DNA from: SCUD01 sp036824505
GTDB lineage: Bacteria; Pseudomonadota; Gammaproteobacteria; Steroidobacterales; Steroidobacteraceae
Length of the DNA: 64,000 nucleotides
NCBI GenBank assembly: GCA_036824505.1
Contig: DAITAA010000006.1
Location: 1-64,000, forward strand
Direction: 5' to 3'
Shown here piece after piece: positions 43,629-51,226 of this stretch (the first letter of the stretch is position 1; the number at the start of each line of letters is the position of its first letter). Under the pieces are notes generated by a model. It was not told the origin of the DNA. It did no database searches and saw nothing but the letters and a program-made list of their open reading frames with translations. A program made the translations under genes and the position numbers.

Positions 43629-44146
43629 TGGGAGTCGCGGCAAATGTGCTGCTTTCGCAGCTGGGCTGGTTCGCCTGTGTCCTCGGCGCCGCACAAGGCC
43701 TGCCGTGGATTGGCGTTCTGGCTGCCACGCTCGTGATTACCTGGCATCTTCTGCGCGCCGCCAAACCGCGCCGCGAACTATGGCTGATCGTGTCGGCTGC
43801 AGTGCTCGGCGCACTGTTCGAAACGATTCTTGTGCAGACCGGCCTGGTTCGATTTGGCAATGGAATGCTGCTGGAAGGCGCCGCGCCCTACTGGATGGTA
43901 GCGCTCTGGGCGATCTTCGCAACGACACTCAATGTCTCGCTGCGATCCCTCCGCCCGCGCCTGTGGCTCGCCGCCGCGCTTGGCGCGATGGGCGGGCCGG
44001 CCGCGTACTACAGTGGTGCACGGCTCGGCGCACTCGAATTCATGAGTGCCGGCACCGCGCTCACTGTGATTGCTGCCGGATGGGCGATTTTCGTACCGAT
44101 GCTGTTTGGCGCCGCACGCCATCTTGACGGCTACACACGCGCATGA
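43628..44146 (+). CDS. DUF2878-family membrane protein
   Basis: A 172-aa membrane protein with about five or six hydrophobic helices (VLLSQLGWFACVLGAAQGLPW; YWMVALWAIFATTLNVSL; LGAMGGPAAYYSGARLG). The GGPAAYYSGARLGA segment fits DUF2878 as I remember it. Function is unknown. DUF2878 genes recur in LitR- or stress-controlled Cfa/DUF1365/amine-oxidase clusters. The start at 43628 shares one base with the upstream TGA. Confidence 0.75.
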   Translation: MGVAANVLLSQLGWFACVLGAAQGLPWIGVLAATLVITWHLLRAAKPRRELWLIVSAAVLGALFETILVQTGLVRFGNGMLLEGAAPYWMVALWAIFATTLNVSLRSLRPRLWLAAALGAMGGPAAYYSGARLGALEFMSAGTALTVIAAGWAIFVPMLFGAARHLDGYTRA

Positions 44147-44919
44147 CAACTCCACTCCTCTGGCTGTCCGCGTTGCCGGCGATGCTCGGGATGGCACTGG
44201 TCGCCTGGGGTGTGTCCACGGCGCGTCGCAACGTCGGCCTGGTTGATATCTTCTGGTCGCTGTTCCTGCTGCTCGCGCTTGTACTGTATGTTGCCCTCGC
44301 TTCCGTGCAGTCGGCGCGCGCATGGCTCGTGCTCGCGCTGGTCGCAATCTGGTCGGTCCGGCTGGCTGCCTACCTCGCCGCGCGTAACTGGAGCGCAGCC
44401 GAAGATCACCGCTATCGCGCGATCCGCGAACGCAATGAGCCCGGCTTCGTCTGGAAGAGCATCTATCTTGTCTTCGGACTGCAGGCGGTACTCGCCTGGC
44501 TGATCTCGGCGCCGCTCGCCGCCGCAGCCGGTTCCCGGGATCCGCTCGATGTATTCGACCTGACCGGCACTGTGCTGGTGGTGCTGGGCATCTGCATCGA
44601 GTCGATCGCCGATGCGCAACTGGCGCGCTTCAAGGCGCTCCCCTCGAATGCTGGTCGCGTCAATGACCGCGGCCTCTGGCGCTATTCACGTCACCCGAAT
44701 TACTTCGGAGAATTCCTCGTCTGGTGGGGCCTGTTCATCATTGCACTGGGCACCGGCGCCTGGTGGACGGTGTTCTCGCCGGCTCTGATGACGGTGCTGC
44801 TGCTGAAGGTCTCAGGAGTCGCATTGCTTGAAAAAGACATCGGCGAGCGGCGACCTGCCTATCGCGACTACCGGGCACGCACCAGTGCGTTCTTTCCCTG
44901 GCCACCACGGAGTGCATGA
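44143..44919 (+). CDS. DUF1295-family (steroid 5-alpha-reductase/ICMT-like) membrane protein
   Basis: A 258-aa membrane protein with six or seven helices. The C-terminal LWRYSRHPNYFGEFLVWWG motif is the cofactor-binding hallmark shared by DUF1295, sterol reductases and ICMT. IFWSLF and YLAARNW near the N-terminus are also family-typical. It may reduce a lipid double bond or methylate a lipid; the reaction is unknown. 4-nt overlaps on both sides show tight coupling in the litR operon. Confidence 0.85.
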   Translation: MTTPLLWLSALPAMLGMALVAWGVSTARRNVGLVDIFWSLFLLLALVLYVALASVQSARAWLVLALVAIWSVRLAAYLAARNWSAAEDHRYRAIRERNEPGFVWKSIYLVFGLQAVLAWLISAPLAAAAGSRDPLDVFDLTGTVLVVLGICIESIADAQLARFKALPSNAGRVNDRGLWRYSRHPNYFGEFLVWWGLFIIALGTGAWWTVFSPALMTVLLLKVSGVALLEKDIGERRPAYRDYRARTSAFFPWPPRSA

Positions 44920-45542
44920 TGCGCACGTTGCTAATTGCCGCCCTGCTTCTTTCCCAGTTGCCTTCCGCGCATGCCGGGTCACGCGACTGGAATTTCCGCG
45001 TACTTCTCGATGATCGCGAGATCGGTCGTCATACGTTCACCGTGCTCGTGCAAGGCGACGCGCAGGAAATTCGCAGCGAAGCCAGCTTTGACGTGAACCT
45101 GCTGTTCGTCAATGTCTTCCGCTACCGGCACGAGGCGGCCGAAAGCTGGCAGGGTAATTGTCTCCAGGCACTCGTTTCACACACCGAGACCAACGGCAAG
45201 CGCGAGCAGCTTGTTGCGTCGTCATCTGGCGGGCGGCTGGTCGTGAAACGAATGAATGGCCGCGACGAGCACGACGGCTGTGTCATGAGCTTTGCCTACT
45301 GGAACCCGGAGATTCTCCAGGCGAAGCGCCTCCTGAACAGCCAGACAGGCGAGCTGCTGCCGGTGACGGTGGTGCACCAGGGGGAGCAATCCATCAGCGT
45401 GCGCGGCCGGCAGATCCAGGCCGAACACCACCGTATCAGCGCGCCGAATCTCAGCATCGACCTGTGGTTTGCCGATGGCCAATGGGTTGCGCTGGAGGCG
45501 CCGGCGAAGGGCGGCAAGCGCCTGCGCTACCAGTTAATTTGA
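44916..45542 (+). CDS. Exported DUF6134-like protein
   Basis: A 208-aa protein with signal peptide LLIAALLLSQLPSAHA. The mature part is beta-rich (WNFRVLLDDREIGRHTFTV; IRSEASFDVNLLFVNVFRYRHEAAESW; LSIDLWFADGQWVALEAPAKGG), a periplasmic lipid- or sugar-binding-like fold related to DUF6134/DUF3108. It has two cysteines. Function is unknown. It lies between the DUF1295 gene (4-nt overlap) and the lipocalin (14-nt gap). Confidence 0.7.
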   Translation: MMRTLLIAALLLSQLPSAHAGSRDWNFRVLLDDREIGRHTFTVLVQGDAQEIRSEASFDVNLLFVNVFRYRHEAAESWQGNCLQALVSHTETNGKREQLVASSSGGRLVVKRMNGRDEHDGCVMSFAYWNPEILQAKRLLNSQTGELLPVTVVHQGEQSISVRGRQIQAEHHRISAPNLSIDLWFADGQWVALEAPAKGGKRLRYQLI

Positions 45543-45556
45543 ACAAGGTAACAACC

Positions 45557-46099
45557 ATGATCACCCGCGCACTCGTCCTACTCACGCTTCTGCTTGCTGG
45601 TTGCCGGAGCACGCCGCAGGCGCCGCTGGCGATCGTGCCCGAGGTCGACCTCGCCCGCTTCATGGGCGACTGGTATGTCATCGCCAGTATCCCGACATTC
45701 ATCGAAAAGAATGCGTACAACGCCGTTGAGTCGTATCGCCTGGCCGCCGACGGCACGATCGAGACCACGTTCACGTTCCGCGCCGGAAGCTTCGAGGGCA
45801 AGGAAAAACGCTACACACCCCGCGGCTTTGTGGTCGACCGCGAAACCAACGCGGTTTGGGGCATGCAGTTCTTCTGGCCGGTCAAGGCCGATTACCGCAT
45901 CGTGTATCTCACGCCGGACTACGGACAGACCGTGATTGCGCGCGAGGCCCGTGATTACGTGTGGATCATGGCGCGCACGCCGGAAATCCCCGAAGACAAC
46001 TACCAGCGCCTCCTGCAGTTCGTCGGCGAGCAAGGTTACGACCTGTCACAGATCCGGCGCGTCCCGCAGCGCTGGACTTCGGGTCCCGCAAGCCCTTAG
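45557..46099 (+). CDS. blc: Outer-membrane lipocalin (Blc)
   Basis: A 180-aa bacterial lipocalin lipoprotein. The lipobox is LTLLLAGC. The first lipocalin signature is DLARFMGDWYVIASIPTFIEKNAYN (GxW), and YVWIMARTPEIPEDNYQRLL is typical of Blc. AAGGT lies 7 nt before the ATG. Blc binds lysophospholipids and fatty acids, and fits a locus that modifies membrane acyl chains. Confidence 0.92.
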   Translation: MITRALVLLTLLLAGCRSTPQAPLAIVPEVDLARFMGDWYVIASIPTFIEKNAYNAVESYRLAADGTIETTFTFRAGSFEGKEKRYTPRGFVVDRETNAVWGMQFFWPVKADYRIVYLTPDYGQTVIAREARDYVWIMARTPEIPEDNYQRLLQFVGEQGYDLSQIRRVPQRWTSGPASP

Positions 46100-46107
46100 T
46101 GCCCGCC

Positions 46108-47031
46108 ATGCTCATTCAGGACGTCTGGCCGGCATTATGTCGTTGGTTCGTCGCCGATTCCGTCGCGGAACCGGAGGCAGCGGGAGATGCGCGCCAACTC
46201 GACTGGCCGCGTGTGGTGCCGTTCCTGATGCTCCACGCCGGCTGCCTCGGCGCAGTCTGGACCGGCGTCAGCCCGTTGGCAGCTGCGGTGGCGGCCGCTT
46301 TGTTCGCGGTCAGGATGTTCGCGATCACCGCCTTCTACCACCGGTATTTCTCGCATCGCGCGTTCCGCACGTCCCGCGCCGCGCAATTCGTGTTCGCGGT
46401 GCTGGGTGCCTCAGCCGTCCAGCGTGGCCCGCTTTGGTGGGCCTCGCACCACCGCCATCACCACGCGCACGCCGACCGCGCGACCGACAGCCACACGCCG
46501 CAACAGGGCTTCCTCTGGAGCCATATCGGCTGGTTTCTCTCGCGGGCGAACTTTCCGACACGCCTTCGTCTCGTGCGCGATCTTGCGCGCTTTCCCGAGC
46601 TGCGCTGGCTCGATCGCTATGACGTGGCGGTGCCGGCGCTGCTTGCCATCGGCCTGTATCTGCTCGGCGACTGGATTGCTGGCGTTGCGCCCGGCCTTGG
46701 CACCAGTGGAACACAGCTTCTGGTGTGGGGCTTCTGCATCTCCACCGTGGCGCTTCATCACGCTACTTTCACGATCAATTCCCTTGCGCACCGGTTTGGC
46801 ACGCGGCGCTATGCCACGCACGACGATTCGCGGAACAATCTCTGGCTTGCGCTGCTGACATTCGGCGAGGGCTGGCATAACAATCACCACCGCTACCCGT
46901 CTGCCGCACGCCAGGGCTTCCGTCGGTGGGAGATCGACCTGAGCTATTACGGGCTGCGCCTGCTTGCACTACTCGGCGTCATCTGGGACCTGCGGCCGGT
47001 GCCAATCTCGATCAAGCGGTCAGGCGCATGA
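46108..47031 (+). CDS. Membrane fatty-acid desaturase (delta-9 type)
   Basis: A 307-aa integral-membrane di-iron desaturase. All three histidine boxes are present: HRYFSH (HxxxxH), HHRHH and HNNHH within GEGWHNNHHRYP. Hydrophobic helices flank the boxes. It introduces a double bond into acyl-CoA or phospholipid acyl chains, supplying the substrate for Cfa-type methyltransferases. The start may be the GTG at 46099 or the ATG at 46108; neither has a clear ribosome site. It overlaps the FAD enzyme gene by 4 nt. Confidence 0.9.
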   Translation: MLIQDVWPALCRWFVADSVAEPEAAGDARQLDWPRVVPFLMLHAGCLGAVWTGVSPLAAAVAAALFAVRMFAITAFYHRYFSHRAFRTSRAAQFVFAVLGASAVQRGPLWWASHHRHHHAHADRATDSHTPQQGFLWSHIGWFLSRANFPTRLRLVRDLARFPELRWLDRYDVAVPALLAIGLYLLGDWIAGVAPGLGTSGTQLLVWGFCISTVALHHATFTINSLAHRFGTRRYATHDDSRNNLWLALLTFGEGWHNNHHRYPSAARQGFRRWEIDLSYYGLRLLALLGVIWDLRPVPISIKRSGA

Positions 47032-48299
47032 GAATCGCAATTATTGGCAGCGGCATTGCCGGCAACGTGATCGCATACCGGCTGCATCGCGAACACGACA
47101 TTACCGTGTTCGAGGCAGACGGCCACATCGGCGGTCACACCCACACCCATCGCGTCCTGCAGGCGGGGCGCCCGTACGATGTGGACACCGGATTCATCGT
47201 ATTCAACGATCGCACCTACCCGCATTTCGTCGCGCTGCTGGACGAACTCGGCGTTGCATCGCAGGCGACCAGCATGAGCTTCTCGGTGCGTTGCGAGACC
47301 AGCGGCCTCGAGTACAACGGCACGACACTCAATACGCTCTTTGCGCAACGCCGTAACCTGCTGCGGCCATCCTTTCTCGGCATGCTGCGTGACATCCTGA
47401 GATTCAATCGCGAGTCCCTGGCGCTGCTTGGCGAATCCGGCGGCGAACTCCCGCTTCGCGATATGCTGGAACGCGGACGCTACAGCAAGACCTTCATCGA
47501 GCATTACGTCATCCCGATGGGCGCCGCCATCTGGTCGACAGACCCGGAATCCATGCTTGCATTCCCGGCACGCTTCTTCGTCCGCTTTCTTCACAACCAC
47601 GGCATGTTGACCGTGAACGACCGTCCGGTCTGGCGCTCCGTCTGCGGCGGCTCCGCACGCTACGTCGAAAGGCTGACGGCACCATTTCGCAACCGCATCC
47701 GGCTCAGATCACCGGTGGAGTGGATCCGGCGACTTCATGGTGGCGTGATCGTCAAGACACGGGGGCACGACGCGGAGCCCTTCGACGCGGTATTTCTTGC
47801 CTGCCACAGCGATCAGGCGTTGTCATTGCTCGCTGATCCGACCGCCGCCGAGCGTGAAGTGCTCGGTGCAATCCGTTTTCAGGAGAACCAGGCGGTGCTG
47901 CACACTGATCCGAGTCTGCTGCCGCGGGCGCGTCTGGCATGGGCGGCGTGGAACTATCACGTCATCCCCCAACGTCGCGGACCCGTTGCATTGACGTACA
48001 ACATGAACATCCTGCAGCGACTGGATGCGCCGAAGCCTTTTCTTGTCACATTGAACCGGACCGACGCGATCGACCCGGCAAGCGTCATCAAGCGCATCAC
48101 CTACCGCCACCCGTTTTTTACTCCGGCCTCCGTCGCCGCCCAGGCGCGCCAGCGGGAAATCAATGGCCCGCAGCGCACCTACTACTGTGGCGCCTGGTGG
48201 CGCAATGGATTCCATGAAGACGGCGTCGTAAGCGCCATCGACGCGCTCTCACACTTCGCACACGATCATGCACAGCGCCCTGTATATCGGACGGCTTAG
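47028..48299 (+). CDS. FAD-dependent amine-oxidase-like protein
   Basis: A 423-aa flavoprotein. The FAD motif is IAIIGSGIAGNVIAYRL, and the second dinucleotide motif is EADGHIGGHTHTH. DTGFIVFNDRTYPHF and the C-terminal CGAWWRNGFHEDGVVSA are typical of the NAD(P)-binding amine-oxidase family linked to DUF1365 and Cfa. Furan fatty acid oxidase UfaO belongs to a related flavoprotein setting. It may act on methylated or unsaturated acyl chains. It overlaps the DUF1365 gene by 32 nt. Confidence 0.88.
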   Translation: MRIAIIGSGIAGNVIAYRLHREHDITVFEADGHIGGHTHTHRVLQAGRPYDVDTGFIVFNDRTYPHFVALLDELGVASQATSMSFSVRCETSGLEYNGTTLNTLFAQRRNLLRPSFLGMLRDILRFNRESLALLGESGGELPLRDMLERGRYSKTFIEHYVIPMGAAIWSTDPESMLAFPARFFVRFLHNHGMLTVNDRPVWRSVCGGSARYVERLTAPFRNRIRLRSPVEWIRRLHGGVIVKTRGHDAEPFDAVFLACHSDQALSLLADPTAAEREVLGAIRFQENQAVLHTDPSLLPRARLAWAAWNYHVIPQRRGPVALTYNMNILQRLDAPKPFLVTLNRTDAIDPASVIKRITYRHPFFTPASVAAQARQREINGPQRTYYCGAWWRNGFHEDGVVSAIDALSHFAHDHAQRPVYRTA

Positions 48300-49038
48300 C
48301 CACCGGCGCTTTGCGCCGCGTCCCCACGCCTTCGGGTACCGCCTGTTCATGGTCTGGCTCGACCTCGCCGAACTCGATCAGGTGTTTCGCCGTCGCTGGC
48401 TGTGGTCCACACGGCGCCCTGCACCGGCATGGATGAATCGCGCAGATTACCTGGGCGACGAGCACGTGCCGCTTGACCAGGCGGTGCGCGACCTGGTCGA
48501 ACGTGAGACCGGTGCGCGGCCCCCAGGGCCCATCCGTCTGCTCACTCACTTGCGCTACTTCGGCCACTGCTTCAACCCGGTGAGCTTCTACTACTGCTAT
48601 GACTCGAGAGGCGAGAACATCGAGACCGTCGTTGCGGAAATCACCAACACGCCATGGAACGAACGCCACGCCTACGTACTGCCAGTACGGGCAGGCGCGA
48701 TGCAAGGTGCGCGGCTGCGATTTCGTTTCGGCAAGCGCTTCCATGTCTCGCCATTCATGCCGATGGAAATCGATTATGACTGGCGGTTCACGAGCCCCGC
48801 CGCGCGGCTCGCCGTGCACATGACGAACCTGTGCCACGGGAAGCGGGTGTTCGATGCTACGCTCACGCTCGAACGGCGTGAGATCAGCGGCGCAAGCCTC
48901 GCAGGCGCCCTCGCCCGGCACCCATTCATCACGTTGCGTATTGTGGTCGCAATCTACTGGCAGGCATTGCGCCTGTGGGTCAAACGCATCGCGTTCCACG
49001 CCCACCCGGCGCACCGGACCGAGGAGACGAAAGCATGA
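48268..49038 (+). CDS. DUF1365-family protein
   Basis: A 256-aa protein. Motifs HSALYIGRLSHRRFAPRPHAF, RLLTHLRYFGHCFNPVSFYYC and FHVSPFMPM are diagnostic for DUF1365. Its function is not established, but the gene is nearly always between a FAD amine oxidase and cfa, as here. It is coupled by 32- and 4-nt overlaps to those neighbours. Confidence 0.9.
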   Translation: MHSALYIGRLSHRRFAPRPHAFGYRLFMVWLDLAELDQVFRRRWLWSTRRPAPAWMNRADYLGDEHVPLDQAVRDLVERETGARPPGPIRLLTHLRYFGHCFNPVSFYYCYDSRGENIETVVAEITNTPWNERHAYVLPVRAGAMQGARLRFRFGKRFHVSPFMPMEIDYDWRFTSPAARLAVHMTNLCHGKRVFDATLTLERREISGASLAGALARHPFITLRIVVAIYWQALRLWVKRIAFHAHPAHRTEETKA

Positions 49039-50270
49039 ATGACACTGCATTGGTCGAGCTATCACGCGCCGTGCCGCGCACAAAGCCACTCGGCACGGTC
49101 GCGCGCCATCTCGTGCTTGCGCGCCTCGCAACGCTGCGCGATGGGCGGCTCCGAATCTGCGACGGTGGCGAGTTGTTCGAATTCGGCCCGCCGGACGCGG
49201 CCGCAGCCGCGACGATCACGGTAAATGACCGGGCCTTCTACGCAGAACTGGCCTTTGGCGGCTCCGTTGGCGCCGCCGAATCGTACATGCTCGGCCATTG
49301 GCGGGCTGACGATCTCACTGCGCTGATGCGCCTGATGCTCCGCAACCGGCACGTGCTCGATGACCTGGAATCCGGCCTAGCGCGCTTCTCGGCGCCGTTG
49401 CGCCTGGCAGCACACTGGCTGCATCGCAATACCCGCGCCGGCAGCCGGCGCAACATCTCGGCGCATTACGATGTCGGCAACGAGTTCTTCCGCCTGTTCC
49501 TCGACGACACGATGATGTACTCCTGCGCACTCTTCGAGCGGCCGGGCATGACGCTGGCCGAGGCATCGACCGCCAAGCTGGATTCCATCTGCCGCAGGCT
49601 GGCACTCGGGCCGCAGGATCACGTGCTGGAAATCGGCACCGGCTGGGGTGGTTTTGCGATTCACGCCGCCGGCCGCTACGGCTGCCGCGTGACTACAACC
49701 ACGATTTCGCCAAGCCAGCATGAACTGGCACGAGAGCGTGTGCGGGCAGCCGGACTCGACGACCGGGTCACGATTCTTCTCGAGGACTACCGCGATCTCA
49801 AAGGCTCGTTCGGGAAGCTCGTGTCCATCGAGATGATCGAGGCCATCGGCCCTCGCCAGTTCGGCACATTCTTCCGCGTGTGTGCCGAACGTCTTGCCCC
49901 GCGTGGCAGCATGCTGCTGCAGTCGATCACCATTGCCGACCATCGCTATGCAAGCGCCCGCGACGAGGTCGACTTCATGAAGCGCTACATCTTTCCCGGC
50001 TCCTGCATTCCGTCTGTCAGCGCACTCGCCCAGGCAATGGCGGATTCAAGCGATCTCAGGATCGTGCATCTGGAGGACATCGGGCTGCACTACGCGACGA
50101 CGCTGGCACACTGGCGCGATAATTTCATCAGGAATCTGCCACGCGTGTACGCACTCGGGCTGCCTGAGAGCTTCGTGCGCATGTGGGAGTTCTACTTCTG
50201 CTACTGCGAGGCCGGTTTCGCGGAACGCGCCCTGGGGGATGTCCAGATGCTGCTCGTGAGAGAGGGCTGA
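49035..50270 (+). CDS. cfa: Cyclopropane-fatty-acyl-phospholipid synthase family
   Basis: A 411-aa full-length Cfa. It has an N-terminal lipid-binding domain (~1-110), then SAHYDVGNEFFRLFLDDTMMYSCALF, SAM motif VLEIGTGWGGFAIHAA near residue 200, SIEMIEAIGPRQFGTFF and the FIFPGSCIPS-like YIFPGSCIPS. It adds a methylene (or methyl) group from SAM to unsaturated phospholipid acyl chains. It is the last gene of the light-regulated operon, and a CCCCGG/CCGGGG hairpin follows without a T run. Confidence 0.92.
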   Translation: MNDTALVELSRAVPRTKPLGTVARHLVLARLATLRDGRLRICDGGELFEFGPPDAAAAATITVNDRAFYAELAFGGSVGAAESYMLGHWRADDLTALMRLMLRNRHVLDDLESGLARFSAPLRLAAHWLHRNTRAGSRRNISAHYDVGNEFFRLFLDDTMMYSCALFERPGMTLAEASTAKLDSICRRLALGPQDHVLEIGTGWGGFAIHAAGRYGCRVTTTTISPSQHELARERVRAAGLDDRVTILLEDYRDLKGSFGKLVSIEMIEAIGPRQFGTFFRVCAERLAPRGSMLLQSITIADHRYASARDEVDFMKRYIFPGSCIPSVSALAQAMADSSDLRIVHLEDIGLHYATTLAHWRDNFIRNLPRVYALGLPESFVRMWEFYFCYCEAGFAERALGDVQMLLVREG

Positions 50271-50334
50271 CAGCCCCTGACCTTGCGCCCCGGCCCGCCA
50301 CCGGGGTACGCTGCCCGGTGGCTTGGAGGGTGCC

Positions 50335-51033
50335 ATGTTCCGTATCGTCGTGCTGAATCCCAAGGGAGGTTCCGGCAAGTCCACGGTCGCGACCGGGCTT
50401 GCGGCGATGTATGCGGCCCGCGGCTACCGTCCGGCTCTGATGGATTTCGACCCGCAGGGCACCAGCACGCGCTGGCTCGAGAAGCGCTCACCCGAGAGGC
50501 CCAGTATCCACGGTGTCGCGGCCTATGCGCGCAGCATTGCCGTCACGCGGAGCTTCCAGCTGCGCGTACCGCCTGAGGCCGATCCGGTGATCATCGACAC
50601 GCCGGCGGCCCTGCAGGCGCAGCACTTCCTGGAACACGTCAAGGATGCGAACGCGGTGCTCGTCCCGGTGATGCCCTCGGACGCCGACATTCACGCCTGC
50701 TCGCGCTGCATCGGGCACCTGCTGATCGCCGGCAAGATAAAGCGCCGCGAGAATCGTCTCGGCGTCATCGCAAATCGCGTGAAGCCAAACACGATCATCT
50801 GCCGCACATTGATGCGGTTTCTCGACCAGCTGCAGATTCCCGTGATCACGACGCTGCGTGATTCGCAGAGCTACGTGCATGCCGGCGAACTGGGTCTGGG
50901 AATCCACGATCTGAACCCGACGCGGGTCCATCCGGAACTCGTGCAGTGGGAACAGCTGTGGTCGTGGCTCGAGTCACGGCGCCAGGCAACCGCGCCTGCT
51001 GCGACGGTCGCGACGGTCGCGGCAGCTCTCTGA
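50335..51033 (+). CDS. ParA-like P-loop ATPase
   Basis: A 232-aa ParA/MinD-superfamily ATPase. It has deviant Walker A NPKGGSGKST (residues 8-17, with the signature Lys10), the DFDPQG switch near 38, and VIIDTPA as Walker B. A ribosome site (GGAGGG) precedes the ATG. No parB or parS-like neighbour is seen, so this is an orphan, possibly positioning a membrane or surface machine rather than DNA. It sits between cfa and the Omp85-like gene; a functional link is not shown. Confidence 0.8.
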   Translation: MFRIVVLNPKGGSGKSTVATGLAAMYAARGYRPALMDFDPQGTSTRWLEKRSPERPSIHGVAAYARSIAVTRSFQLRVPPEADPVIIDTPAALQAQHFLEHVKDANAVLVPVMPSDADIHACSRCIGHLLIAGKIKRRENRLGVIANRVKPNTIICRTLMRFLDQLQIPVITTLRDSQSYVHAGELGLGIHDLNPTRVHPELVQWEQLWSWLESRRQATAPAATVATVAAAL

Positions 51034-51226
51034 CCGCCGCTTCACGGCAGACTCGGCACATCGCATTCCTCCCGTTGACCGTTCACTCGGGTCATCGGAC
51101 GTGCTGTACGCTCGGGGCGTGCCCTTCTTCTCGATTATCATGACTACGTCGAAGCACAAGCCATTTGCCTCCTGCCGGGGTGGTCACATTGTGGTGTTCG
51201 GCCTGAACAAGACCGTGCGGTTGGGT

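Noticed and set aside
50288..50306. CCCCGG/CCGGGG hairpin after cfa as an intrinsic terminator
   Set aside because: No T tract follows, so only a weak structure can be claimed.
50335..51033. Chromosome or plasmid partition system
   Set aside because: No ParB gene, no parS-like inverted repeats and no replication gene nearby.
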